From assembly GCF_003987395.1 (NCBI RefSeq), contig NZ_PIPT01000009.1, forward strand, positions 1 through 64,000: a stretch of DNA of 64,000 nucleotides, given 5' to 3'. This stretch comes from Pseudidiomarina aquimaris. GTDB taxonomy: Bacteria > Pseudomonadota > Gammaproteobacteria > Enterobacterales > Alteromonadaceae. The notes beneath the pieces were generated by a model. It worked only from the letters and a program-made list of their open reading frames with translations. It searched no databases and was not told the origin of the DNA. A program made the translations under genes and the position numbers. This document shows positions 7,098-14,477 of the stretch, one piece after another. Position 1 is the first letter of the stretch, and each line of letters starts with the position of its first letter.

Positions 7098-9131
7098 TTA
7101 GTTTCTCACCACCAACTCTAACTCAAGAGACTTTTTATTGGCATAACTCTTCAACGCCTCATTAACCTCCATTAGTCTTGCGCTTTCAAAATTGTTGCCG
7201 AAGACAACAATTTTTGTTGGAGCGAAACTCTTATCAAAGTCTAGCTTTTGTAGTAATTCCTTTAGTGAGTTACGGGTGAAGCCAGGGGTTATAAGATACA
7301 AAATACCACCACACAAGTTCGCGATATAACCAGCTAAGTCGACATCACTTACGCGCTCGTTTAAAAAGTTTCCATCATACAAACACCAAGTAGTAAGCAG
7401 AGTTTTGAATTCATCGTCACTCAGCACTACATCGTCAAAAAAACTCAAATTTGAAAGGTTTGGTGTAACATCATCTTTGATGCGGAAGTCGTTGGTTGTC
7501 TCAAAGATCTTGAAGCCAAGGTCTCCAGCATAAGCTGGATATTGCACCTTTAATTGCTCAGAAGATCTGATAATTCGAGCTTTAGTAATCTCAAATATTG
7601 TCTTATATCCATCTTTATATGCTTGCTTTTTTTTGTCCGTTTTTTCTGGTAGCTGGATACAAACATATTTTCTCTCTACACCGTCCTCAGCATTTAGCAG
7701 AAGCACTGCGTGAGCCGTCGTACCTGAACCAGCGAAAAAGTCCAAGAAAATATCGCCATCCTTAGCTTCTATAGACCCGAGCAATGTTCTTATTAAACTA
7801 GTTGGCTTTGGATAGGAAAAATAACCCTTTGCTCCAAAGATTTTCTCGACTTCTACGCCACCATCACTTTTCGTAGAAATAATTGAGCGTAGTAGAAATT
7901 CTTCCACCTCATCCAGAAACTTAATTGAACTTGGTTGCGTTCTTTCATTTTGCGCGAACCAAATACTGCCGCAAATAACACTACCATCATGTAATTCTTG
8001 TATATCAGTATAGTCTCCATCAACGATCATGGCCGCTTCTTCGAACGTTGAACGCTTCCAACGCCAACCGCGGTCAGGAATTTTCACTGGTTGATTGGTG
8101 ATTGGGTGTAAAACTTCATATTTCGGCCCAAATGTTTCAGCATTTGGCCAGCTCATATTAATTTTTCCCCAAGGGCGATAATCTCGGCTTAATCCGTTAT
8201 AAAGCGTAATACCACGATCATACCCATTCATTTTATAGAATTTTTTTAAGCTCTTTTCTGCCTTATCGATAGGTGTCTTAGATTTTTTTAACTTCTCCAC
8301 GAATTCAAATACATCATCAATTCCCTCTTTACGCATTAAGAACTCTTTACTAACCTCATGGCTTTTCGCGTAAACAAGAATGTACTCATGAATATTCCCG
8401 ATACCCTTATCATTTTTTGGAATACGTTTGTTCCAAACAATATTCTCAACGAAATTGGCCTCTCCAAAAATCTCATCACATATAACTTTCAATTGATTTA
8501 ATTCATTTTCGTCAATCGATATAAAAATTACACCATCATGCCTGAGTAACTCTCGAGCAATGTAGAGCCGCGGGTACATGAAAGTTAGCCAAGCGCTGTG
8601 GCTATTAGAGCCTTTACTGGTGAACTCAACGATCCGCTTAGCTTCTTCAGTGTCTATGCCTGCCAATTCGCTTAACTGGTCTGATGTGAATTTTTTTTCA
8701 TCTGTATACGTGAAACCATCTTTACCGGTGTTATATGGCGGATCGATATAAATCATTTTCACTTTCTCTGCATATGCGTTCACCATATGCTTTAGGACTT
8801 CGAGGTTATCACCTTTGATCAGAAGGTTTTGGCTAAACTTATTTTGCGGTTGTTCATTATGAGCTGTATCTCCTCGTAACATTGTTTGAGGAGGTAGATT
8901 GGTCAATAATCGTGCGTAAGATTTTCCTAACCAGTTAAGTGAATATGTCTCTTTTGTTACTTCTACTCCTTCAGCCCCTAACATTTCTGACAGACGTTCT
9001 TGTATAAATTTTCCATCGCGATCAAAACACTGAGGAAAGTGTCTTTTTAGAGTCGATAATTGCTTACTATTTGCAGTTTCTTGATTAGTAAAAAGGGTTT
9101 CTTCTTCCATTCTCATAAGCTCACTGTTCAA
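7098..9131 (-). CDS. mod: Type III DNA methyltransferase, Mod subunit
   Basis: This 677-aa adenine-N6 DNA methyltransferase of the beta class supplies sequence specificity for the R-M system. The catalytic 'DPPYNTG' (motif IV, 130-136) precedes the SAM-binding 'FFAGSGTTAH' (motif I, 465-474), as expected for this class. The segment between about residues 230 and 410 is the likely target recognition domain. Length and intactness suggest an active enzyme. Res follows with a single intervening base. No homopolymer or short tandem repeat typical of phase-variable mod genes was seen. Confidence 0.95.
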   Translation of the reverse strand: MNSELMRMEEETLFTNQETANSKQLSTLKRHFPQCFDRDGKFIQERLSEMLGAEGVEVTKETYSLNWLGKSYARLLTNLPPQTMLRGDTAHNEQPQNKFSQNLLIKGDNLEVLKHMVNAYAEKVKMIYIDPPYNTGKDGFTYTDEKKFTSDQLSELAGIDTEEAKRIVEFTSKGSNSHSAWLTFMYPRLYIARELLRHDGVIFISIDENELNQLKVICDEIFGEANFVENIVWNKRIPKNDKGIGNIHEYILVYAKSHEVSKEFLMRKEGIDDVFEFVEKLKKSKTPIDKAEKSLKKFYKMNGYDRGITLYNGLSRDYRPWGKINMSWPNAETFGPKYEVLHPITNQPVKIPDRGWRWKRSTFEEAAMIVDGDYTDIQELHDGSVICGSIWFAQNERTQPSSIKFLDEVEEFLLRSIISTKSDGGVEVEKIFGAKGYFSYPKPTSLIRTLLGSIEAKDGDIFLDFFAGSGTTAHAVLLLNAEDGVERKYVCIQLPEKTDKKKQAYKDGYKTIFEITKARIIRSSEQLKVQYPAYAGDLGFKIFETTNDFRIKDDVTPNLSNLSFFDDVVLSDDEFKTLLTTWCLYDGNFLNERVSDVDLAGYIANLCGGILYLITPGFTRNSLKELLQKLDFDKSFAPTKIVVFGNNFESARLMEVNEALKSYANKKSLELELVVRN

Positions 9132-9162
9132 AGTTTTTTGTTCTAATTATTGTATGATCAAT

Positions 9163-9438
9163 TTAGTCAATTAATTCTATTGAAACCGATTTGATACCAA
9201 TCCGTTTCAATTCAGCGATTGCGCCATCGGAACTTTTAAAGACTCTAGCCTCGTATGGCTGTCTGGAACTGCTCAGTACCAAAGGTTTGTCATTCCATTC
9301 CGTTTCATCAACGTCGAAAGCGACGATGTAATTACCTTTGGTGCCTATCAGCTGCGCAGATTTGATTTGTCCGCTCTCTACTCGTACCTTAGCCATTGAG
9401 CTAAGTATGCAGTTTCCACCATTGATACCCGAAATCAT
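9163..9438 (-). CDS. Small unknown protein upstream of mod (91 aa)
   Basis: The preferred start is the ATG at 9438, which has a GAGAG site 5-10 bases upstream; a GTG at 9450 or an ATG at 9396 are alternatives. The sequence (MAKVRVESGQIKSAQLIG in its middle and KRIGIKSVSIELID at the end) looks like a small beta-rich protein. It has the same strand and close spacing (31 bp) as mod, so it probably leads the mod-res operon. It faintly resembles small partition-associated or ParC-like plasmid proteins, which I would not rely on. A palindrome lies just upstream and could be an operator. Confidence 0.6.
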   Translation of the reverse strand: MISGINGGNCILSSMAKVRVESGQIKSAQLIGTKGNYIVAFDVDETEWNDKPLVLSSSRQPYEARVFKSSDGAIAELKRIGIKSVSIELID

Positions 9439-9471
9439 ACTGTCTCTCACGATATTTAATAATGTTACGAT

Positions 9472-9486
9472 ATCACATCTTGTGAT
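9472..9486. promoter_or_regulatory. Palindromic operator candidate upstream of the mod-res operon
   Basis: ATCACATCTTGTGAT has perfect 6-bp arms (ATCACA/TGTGAT) around a 3-bp centre, and the symmetry extends imperfectly outward. It sits 34 bp upstream of the small gene that precedes mod. The arm order is the reverse of a CRP site, so CRP is not proposed. A controller-type repressor is possible. Confidence 0.4.
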
Positions 9487-9536
9487 AATCAGATAACCTC
9501 AAATTCAGTAAGCAATTAGTTAGATATCTACCTATC

Positions 9537-9595
9537 CTACCCCTCCCACGCTCATGGAGTCAGCATCTCTATTGCCGTCCAGTTGGGAGGGGTAG
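9537..9595. repeat. Perfect 12-bp inverted repeat with 35-bp spacer
   Basis: CTACCCCTCCCA (9537-9548) and TGGGAGGGGTAG (9584-9595) are perfect inverted copies in the non-coding stretch between the R-M genes and the 69-aa gene. Such a structure could be a replication or recombination site or a folded RNA. Nothing in the sequence decides between these. Confidence 0.55.
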
Positions 9596-9605
9596 TTCCT
9601 AACGC

Positions 9606-9637
9606 AAAAAGCACCCTCCCCATCGGAAGAGTGCTTT
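9606..9637 (-). terminator. Terminator-like hairpin downstream of the 69-aa gene
   Basis: On the minus strand AAAGCAC (9637-9631) pairs with GTGCTTT (9614-9608) and runs directly into TTTTT. The loop is 16 nt, longer than usual. It lies 39 bp past the stop of the 69-aa gene. Confidence 0.5.
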
Positions 9638-9675
9638 GTTAGTGGCCTTGGGTAAGGTGGGAAAGGTGGGTAAGG

Positions 9676-9885
9676 TTATTCAACAACCTCAAATGCGATT
9701 GGCATGGTGAATTTCTCCCGCTGGCTTGGGTCACAGCCTTGCACCCAGTCCGATTCATCAAAGTCGTCTCGCATATCGCGTTCACGATCGGCTGCAAACC
9801 TTGCCTCGACCTCTTCACGGGTTTGGCCCGTCAGTCTTAAGTATTTTTCGATGTACTCTTCTGACATTTGTAAAACGTGCCACAT
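9676..9885 (-). CDS. Hypothetical acidic protein, 69 aa
   Basis: This 69-aa acidic protein starts MWHVLQMSEEYIEKYL and has a charged middle (EEVEARFAADRERDMRDD). A GGAGAA-type ribosome binding site precedes the ATG, and a terminator-like hairpin follows. It has no known motif. Its position between the R-M operon and the primase remnant suggests it is an accessory gene of the island's replication or control region. Confidence 0.5.
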   Translation of the reverse strand: MWHVLQMSEEYIEKYLRLTGQTREEVEARFAADRERDMRDDFDESDWVQGCDPSQREKFTMPIAFEVVE

Positions 9886-10043
9886 GTTCGTTCTCCTTCT
9901 TTGCGTATACGTTCACGAGCACCAACGCTTAGGAGTATTGTTATCGTTTGGAGGACTCAGAAAAAACGCGTTACCTCTAGCGATGTAGCGTTGGGGATAT
10001 TGGTGTTCCAGCTACATCATTATCAATAACGCGCACTAGTCAA

Positions 10044-10886
10044 CTAGTCGAAGAGGTCAGGGGGTTCAGCACCGATAAGTCCAGCGAATCGCTCGCGCAT
10101 ACCATCAACGCTACCAAATTCAAAATACCGGCCACCTCGATCTGACCGGCCATGAACTTGTTCTGCGATCTCTTTGAAAAGTTTGCCCACGGAGCTGCTG
10201 GCGCTTCCATAACTCACTTCATGATTATGGCTCTCACACCAGTGCAAAAAGTTGTTGATGGCATCGGTCGACAAGATTCGTGCTCTACCTGCAAAAGGCG
10301 CCTCGCTGCTTAGGTTCTGATACGCATACTGGTATATCAATGGCATGGCTTGCAGCTTTTGCTCCATCAGTGCCGATGTGGTCGGTGCTTTGTATGGGTT
10401 GAACTCGCTAATATCGAGCTTTAACAAGTAATCCATCAGAAACGACGTTCCGCCATTTTCTAACCACTGGTGTAGCTTACTGAAATAGCGCTGGTCTTGA
10501 GCGTATTCAGCCGATGGCTCAAGTACCAAGTAACGCCGTTCTTTTAGGCCAGCTTTCAGTACAAAGTCGCGGTTACTGGCAAATATCAGCCGCGCATAGT
10601 TGGGTATCGCTATCGGTTCGAGTCCTTTGCGTTCCAATTGCACAATTGGTTCGCTGATGAGCGCCTTGAGTTTGTCGGCCACTTGGCTCGCTGAGAGATC
10701 CACTTCATCAGCAAATATCAGCAGCTTATTGGCGATGACGCTGTTGAACTGTCCGGTAATGTGATGATGCCCGTTTATATGGGCTCCCTGAGCGCCTACC
10801 ATCGCCAGCAAAGGCTTCACCATGATTTGACAGGTGCACGATGTTTTGAAACTAAACGTTAAAAGGTGGACTGGTATCGAACTCAT
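10044..10886 (-). CDS. 5'-truncated phage/plasmid-type primase-helicase (DUF5906/D5-like C-terminal part)
   Basis: Residues from about 22 onward match the C-terminal half of primase/helicases of satellites and plasmids: 'HINGHHHITGQFNSVIANKLLIFADEVDLS' covers the Walker B region (split here: LLIFADEVD), followed by 'ARLIFASNRDFV' and the 'ERRYLVLEPS' sensor region. The Walker A segment and the primase domain that should precede it are missing. The first 20 residues are unrelated, and no other frame restores them. It is therefore a truncated remnant and should not be an active helicase. It points to a phage-satellite or integrative-element origin for the island. Confidence 0.6.
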   Translation of the reverse strand: MSSIPVHLLTFSFKTSCTCQIMVKPLLAMVGAQGAHINGHHHITGQFNSVIANKLLIFADEVDLSASQVADKLKALISEPIVQLERKGLEPIAIPNYARLIFASNRDFVLKAGLKERRYLVLEPSAEYAQDQRYFSKLHQWLENGGTSFLMDYLLKLDISEFNPYKAPTTSALMEQKLQAMPLIYQYAYQNLSSEAPFAGRARILSTDAINNFLHWCESHNHEVSYGSASSSVGKLFKEIAEQVHGRSDRGGRYFEFGSVDGMRERFAGLIGAEPPDLFD

Positions 10887-10963
10887 TTCTCGTCATATAA
10901 CGAACTAACTGAACTTTTCTTTCATCGCCTGACTCATATAAGTAGCAATATAAGGAGACTGAT

Positions 10964-11164
10964 ATGGCTAGACGGAAGAAACCCAAACTAGGTAGGGCAG
11001 CGCGGAAGAAGTCTAAAAGAGCGGCGCGCAAAGGTATAATGCCGAGCTTACTTTCTAGGAAAAAAAGACCAAAAAAGGAAAAGCCTCTGAATCGAGGAGC
11101 TTGTGGCTTTATCGAAGGATGTAGGGTTCCTCAGTCAAACATTCGGTGGGCTACCACTAAATAA
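10964..11164 (+). CDS. Small Lys/Arg-rich protein, 66 aa
   Basis: The protein starts MARRKKPKLGRAARKKSK and is extremely basic in its first 45 residues, with two Cys in a 'GACGFIEGCR' segment near the end. A strong AAGGAG site lies 8 bases before the ATG. It is the gene nearest the right island boundary and the only plus-strand gene of the island. A nucleic-acid-binding role is a guess from charge alone. Confidence 0.4.
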   Translation: MARRKKPKLGRAARKKSKRAARKGIMPSLLSRKKRPKKEKPLNRGACGFIEGCRVPQSNIRWATTK

Positions 11165-11194
11165 CTTCTTAATCTGCGGGGCTTGTGAGTTCGA

Positions 11195-11213
11195 CCCGCA
11201 CTAGAAGTGCGGG
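11195..11213. other. GC-rich hairpin at the island's right end
   Basis: CCCGCAC-TAGAA-GTGCGGG is a perfect 7-bp stem with a 5-nt loop between the 66-aa gene and the yicC stop codon. It has no T-tract on either strand, so termination would be weak. It may be an attP-arm or integrase-related structure. Confidence 0.4.
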
Positions 11214-11255
11214 CTACCTGCGGACCGGTTTAAAGGTTTGTGTCGACGTAGCACA

Positions 11256-12119
11256 TCATTCGATGTTCTGGATCTGCTCGCGCATCTGCTCAATTAGAAC
11301 CTTCAACTCCACCGCGGCGTTAGTAATGTCCGTGTTGATGGACTTCGAACCAAGGGTGTTCGCTTCGCGGTTGAATTCTTGCATCATGAAGTCGAGGCGA
11401 CGGCCGCAGGCTCCGCCTTTGCGCAGGATCTTGCGGGTTTCGACGACATGGGTGTCGAGGCGGTCGAGTTCTTCGGCGACGTCGGTTTTTTGCGCCAGCA
11501 TGACCATTTCAGCTTCAAGGCGTTGCGGGTCGAGCTCGACTTTGGCGTCTTCGAGGCGGGTGCGTAGGCGCTCACGTTGCCATTCGAGTACTTCTGGCAT
11601 GCGCTTGCGTACGACCGATACTTGTTCGGATACGCCTTCCAAACGTTCTTCAATCAAGCGCTCAAGGGCCTTCCCTTCACTCTGACGGTTGCCGATAAAC
11701 TCGGTTACCGCAGCATCAAAGGCGGCAACCACGTCGTTTTGCATGGCATCCATATCCGTTTCGTCTTGCGCCACCACGCCCGGCCAGCGCAGCACATCAA
11801 TTGGGTTCAACTGCGCAGAAGCGCTCTGGTTAGCAATCCAATTCGCACTTGAGATCACGCTTTTCGCCAACTCTTCGTTCAACTGTAAGGCACCTTCGGC
11901 TTGCTCGTTGAAGCTCACACGCAGATTGGACTCGACTTTGCCGCGCTGCAGTTGCTTGCGTAATTTTTCGCGCAGCATGTTCTCCATGCCACGGAACTGT
12001 TCGGGCATACGGAAAAACGTTTCCAAAAAGCGTTGGTTTACCGAACGGAGTTCCCACGTCACGGTGCCCCAATCGGCTTTGTGTTCGTGGCGGGCGTAGC
12101 CGGTCATACTTTGAATCAT
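11256..12119 (-). CDS. yicC: YicC/YloC family endoribonuclease
   Basis: This 287-aa protein begins with the family hallmark MIQSMTGYAR and ends in the conserved 'DITNAAVELKVLIEQMREQIQNIE'. YicC-family proteins are oligomeric endoribonucleases implicated in sRNA and mRNA turnover. Length and ends are normal, so island insertion at its 3' end restored the reading frame: the att repeat supplies the last codons and the stop codon. It is divergent from rph, as in E. coli, but here a toxin-antitoxin pair lies between them. Confidence 0.95.
   Translation of the reverse strand: MIQSMTGYARHEHKADWGTVTWELRSVNQRFLETFFRMPEQFRGMENMLREKLRKQLQRGKVESNLRVSFNEQAEGALQLNEELAKSVISSANWIANQSASAQLNPIDVLRWPGVVAQDETDMDAMQNDVVAAFDAAVTEFIGNRQSEGKALERLIEERLEGVSEQVSVVRKRMPEVLEWQRERLRTRLEDAKVELDPQRLEAEMVMLAQKTDVAEELDRLDTHVVETRKILRKGGACGRRLDFMMQEFNREANTLGSKSINTDITNAAVELKVLIEQMREQIQNIE
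11258..11276 (+). repeat. Right island att-like repeat inside the yicC 3' end
   Basis: attcgatgttctggatctg encodes, on the minus strand, the final QIQNIE residues of YicC and is matched 18/19 by 1332-1350. It marks the core-side edge of the island. Confidence 0.75.
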
Positions 12120-12289
12120 AACGGTGCTCTCTTAACTTGAATTGGCGCTAGTTTAGCATTGTTTCGCGCAAGGCAAAATTCTGCCCTCAAAAACATGCGC
12201 TTAAATCCCACCAATCTTTGAGCTCGCGCATATCCAGTTAGCATGGTCTAATAAATCAACAAAAGCATTTATCATCAGGTGATATTCAC

Positions 12290-12640
12290 ATGGATGTGGA
12301 TTATACTATTGAAGCGCTGCTGGATTTAGATGGGGCAGTGATTTACCAAGAGCTTGGCTACTGGATTGTTATCGAGGCACGAACAGTTAAACCGAGTATT
12401 CGCGTTCCTCATGGCATCAAATATTCACTTACGCTCCACGACAAGTCAGGAACAAGAATCCTTGGCATGGATAACGCCCATCCGATTAAAAAAGCAACTG
12501 CGTATGGGAAAGCTCCTAAAAATAGTGACCACATTCATACAATTAATGGAAGCATCATCCCTTATGAATTTATCAATGCTGCAAAGTTACTCGAAGACTT
12601 CTTCGATTTGGCTGATGCGTTTATGAACGAGGTACATTAA
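12290..12640 (+). CDS. tumE: TumE-type toxin (DUF6516 family)
   Basis: This 116-aa protein has the DUF6516/TumE-like layout: an N-terminal 'LLDLDGAVIYQELGYWIVIEAR' region (DUF6516 start), a 'GIKYSLTLHDKSGTRILGMDNAH' middle segment and a helical C-terminus. TumE-family proteins are toxins of type II toxin-antitoxin modules. Its stop codon is immediately followed by the ATG of a winged-helix protein of the TumA type, with no spacing, which supports a toxin-antitoxin pair. The molecular target of the toxin is not evident from the sequence. It sits between yicC and rph, normally a short intergenic gap, so it was probably acquired. Confidence 0.75.
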   Translation: MDVDYTIEALLDLDGAVIYQELGYWIVIEARTVKPSIRVPHGIKYSLTLHDKSGTRILGMDNAHPIKKATAYGKAPKNSDHIHTINGSIIPYEFINAAKLLEDFFDLADAFMNEVH

Positions 12641-12988
12641 ATGTCCGTCATGCATATAGGTGTAAAACCACAGGCTGAAATTCGCGCTAGACTCATTGCG
12701 ATCGCCAAGGGTGAAGTAAAACCCGAGAATAACGAGCCACGAGTTTGGTTTCCCTCGATTCGCTCTCTCGCAGAAATCTTGTCGGACCAAAATCGTGATC
12801 TGCTAAAAATGATCGCGGAGAACCAGCCCCAGTCATTAAAGGAGCTGGCTGCGCTATCGGGTCGAGCACCAAGCAACCTTTCACGCTCGCTAAAAACCAT
12901 GTCGCATTATGGTTTGGTGAAAATGGAAAAGCATGAAAAGTCTGTACGACCAATTGCGCTCGCGACAGAATTTCACATTCACATCTGA
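12641..12988 (+). CDS. tumA: TumA-type antitoxin, winged-helix DNA-binding protein
   Basis: This 115-aa protein has a C-terminal winged helix-turn-helix ('SLKELAALSGRAPSNLSRSL' followed by 'LKTMSHYGLVKMEK'). It is of the MarR/HVO_A0114-like type that accompanies TumE toxins. It starts directly after the toxin stop codon, so translation is coupled. The toxin-first order is usual for this family. The antitoxin probably represses the pair from the region upstream of 12290. Confidence 0.75.
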   Translation: MSVMHIGVKPQAEIRARLIAIAKGEVKPENNEPRVWFPSIRSLAEILSDQNRDLLKMIAENQPQSLKELAALSGRAPSNLSRSLKTMSHYGLVKMEKHEKSVRPIALATEFHIHI

Positions 12989-12994
12989 TATAAT
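12989..12994 (+). promoter_or_regulatory. Candidate -10 box of rph-pyrE
   Basis: A perfect TATAAT begins at the stop of the tumA gene, 66 bp before the rph ATG. No good -35 is visible at 16-18 bp, so the assignment is tentative. It implies that rph-pyrE keeps its own promoter despite the inserted toxin-antitoxin genes. Confidence 0.4.
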
Positions 12995-13054
12995 CGCCGC
13001 CACGATTTTTCCGCAGCAACATGCTTGCGTTAACCAGTATTTAAGGAGCCAGCC

Positions 13055-13768
13055 ATGCGTCCAAGTGGCCGTACTGCCCAACAGATTCGTCCGGTGACCA
13101 TCACCCGGAATTACACCCGCCACGCCGAAGGCTCAGTTTTGATCGAGTTCGGTGACACCAAAGTGCTGTGTACCGCCAGTGTCGATCGCAACGTACCGCG
13201 CTTCTTGAAAGGCAAAGGCCAAGGCTGGGTGACGGCGGAGTACGGCATGTTGCCACGCTCAACGCACAGCCGCATGGATCGTGAAGCGGCACGAGGTAAG
13301 CAAGGTGGCCGCACGGTTGAAATCCAACGTTTGATTGGTCGCTCATTGCGTGCTTGTGTTGACCTTGCAGCGCTTGGCGAGAACACCATCACTATTGATT
13401 GTGACGTGCTGCAAGCTGATGGCGGTACGCGCACAGCTTCAATCACTGGCGCTTGTGTGGCACTCGTCGACGCGCTGAATTGGATGCGCAAGCAGGGGTT
13501 GGTCAAAACGAATCCACTGAAAGGCTTGGTCGCTGCGATTTCAGTGGGCATTTACGATGGTCATGCGGTGGCTGACCTCGATTACCCAGAAGACTCGAAA
13601 GCCGAGACCGACATGAACGTGGTCATGACCGAAGCTGGCAAGCTCATTGAGGTGCAAGGCACCGCCGAGGGCGAACCATTCTCGTTTGAAGAAATGAACG
13701 AGATGCTCGGCCTTGCGCGTCACGCCATCCGCGAGCTGATGGACTTGCAGAAGCAAGCATTGGCGTAA
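13055..13768 (+). CDS. rph: Ribonuclease PH
   Basis: This 237-aa phosphorolytic 3'-5' exoribonuclease trims tRNA 3' ends. It begins with the family's '[14 protein letters not shown]' and contains '[14 protein letters not shown]', the phosphate-binding region, and the conserved '[18 protein letters not shown]' active-site stretch. Length matches E. coli RNase PH. AAGGAG precedes the ATG. It is followed by pyrE 49 bp downstream, as in enterobacteria, where rph translation influences pyrE expression. Confidence 0.97.
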   Translation: MRPSGRTAQQIRPVTITRNYTRHAEGSVLIEFGDTKVLCTASVDRNVPRFLKGKGQGWVTAEYGMLPRSTHSRMDREAARGKQGGRTVEIQRLIGRSLRACVDLAALGENTITIDCDVLQADGGTRTASITGACVALVDALNWMRKQGLVKTNPLKGLVAAISVGIYDGHAVADLDYPEDSKAETDMNVVMTEAGKLIEVQGTAEGEPFSFEEMNEMLGLARHAIRELMDLQKQALA

Positions 13769-13783
13769 CATTATTGTTTTTCA

Positions 13784-13811
13784 AACATCGAACAGCAAAC
13801 AGCGAGCAACG
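13784..13811 (+). repeat. Heptad repeat array (4 x 7 bp) before pyrE
   Basis: Tandem heptamers aacatcg, aacagca, aacagcg and agcaacg occupy the leader just before the pyrE ribosome binding region. Similar arrays occur before glnA and between the SDR and yihY genes. Confidence 0.6.
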
Positions 13812-13817
13812 GGTTTC

Positions 13818-14462
13818 ATGAAACAGTATCAAAAAGACTTTATTAGCTTCGCCATTGATCGTGGCGTGCTGAAATTCGGCGAATTCACCTTAAAATCGGG
13901 CCGCACCAGCCCTTACTTTTTCAATGCCGGCTTGTTTAATCACGGCGCTGACTTGGCCAAGCTAGGTCGTTTTTATGCGGCGGCGTTGCAAGACAGTGCG
14001 GCCGATTACGATGTGCTGTTTGGCCCCGCCTACAAAGGTATTCCGATTGCGACCGCAGCCGCCATTGCGCTGTACGATACCTACCAAAAAGATGTGCCGT
14101 ATTGCTTCAACCGCAAAGAGAAAAAGGACCATGGTGAGGGTGGAAATCTAGTCGGTTCGCCGTTGCAAGGTAAAGTCATGTTGGTCGATGACGTGATCAC
14201 CGCGGGTACCGCGATTCGTGAATCGATGGAGATTGTGCAAGCGAACAATGCCGAGTTGGCAGGCGTGCTGATTGCCCTCGACCGCCAAGAAAAAGGCAAA
14301 GGCGAGCTCAGTGCGATTCAAGAAGTTGAGAAGGACTTCGGCACTAAAGTGGTGAGCATCGTCAAACTCAATGATGTTATTGAGTACTTAAAAGATAGCC
14401 CCGAGTTGGCTCAGCATCTCGAGGCTGTCAAAGCTTATCGTGCACAATACGGCGTGGCCTAA
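13818..14462 (+). CDS. pyrE: Orotate phosphoribosyltransferase
   Basis: This 214-aa enzyme converts orotate plus PRPP to OMP in de novo pyrimidine synthesis. It shows the flexible catalytic loop 'KDHGEGG' (103-109) and the PRPP-binding '[13 protein letters not shown]' (120-132). Size and ends match the E. coli protein. It is the second gene of the rph-pyrE operon. A heptad-repeat array forms its immediate leader, which is unusual and may influence expression. Confidence 0.97.
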   Translation: MKQYQKDFISFAIDRGVLKFGEFTLKSGRTSPYFFNAGLFNHGADLAKLGRFYAAALQDSAADYDVLFGPAYKGIPIATAAAIALYDTYQKDVPYCFNRKEKKDHGEGGNLVGSPLQGKVMLVDDVITAGTAIRESMEIVQANNAELAGVLIALDRQEKGKGELSAIQEVEKDFGTKVVSIVKLNDVIEYLKDSPELAQHLEAVKAYRAQYGVA

Positions 14463-14470
14463 ACCACGCC
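14451..14470. terminator. Hairpin between convergent pyrE and the S51-family gene
   Basis: GGCGTGG-CCTAAA-CCACGCC is a perfect 7-bp GC-rich stem spanning the pyrE stop codon, between convergent genes. No T-tract follows, so it is a candidate bidirectional terminator of modest strength. Confidence 0.45.
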
Positions 14471-14477
14471 CTCACGT

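Larger units (their letters stand above)
1332..11276. mobile_element. Genomic island integrated in the 3' end of yicC (about 9.9 kb, no integrase seen)
   Basis: The island is bounded by the 19-bp direct repeats at 1332-1350 and 11258-11276. Its DNA is clearly AT-richer than the flanking core genes. It contains a type III R-M system, a cysteine peptidase with a small upstream gene, an orphan protein tail, a truncated primase/helicase and several small unknown genes. The yicC 3' end is an established integration site of mobilizable genomic islands in Vibrio and relatives. No integrase, excisionase or mobilisation gene is visible, so the island is probably decayed, or its integrase lies beyond the IS elements to the left. 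Confidence 0.72.

Noticed and set aside
7098-9131. Phase-variable mod gene
   Set aside because: No long homopolymer or short tandem repeat was found in or before mod.
9472-9486. CRP binding site
   Set aside because: The half-sites are in the reverse order (TCACA before TGTGA) and spaced by 5 bp, so it does not fit TGTGA-N6-TCACA.
9704-9988. Plus-strand frames antisense to the 69-aa gene
   Set aside because: Ser/Arg-rich composition typical of antisense shadow frames, without ribosome binding sites.
11171-11213. tRNA 3'-end-like sequence (GAGTTCGACCC) near the right island boundary
   Set aside because: A T-loop-like GTTCGA is present, but the flanking stem pairs poorly and no acceptor stem, anticodon arm or CCA end could be built.
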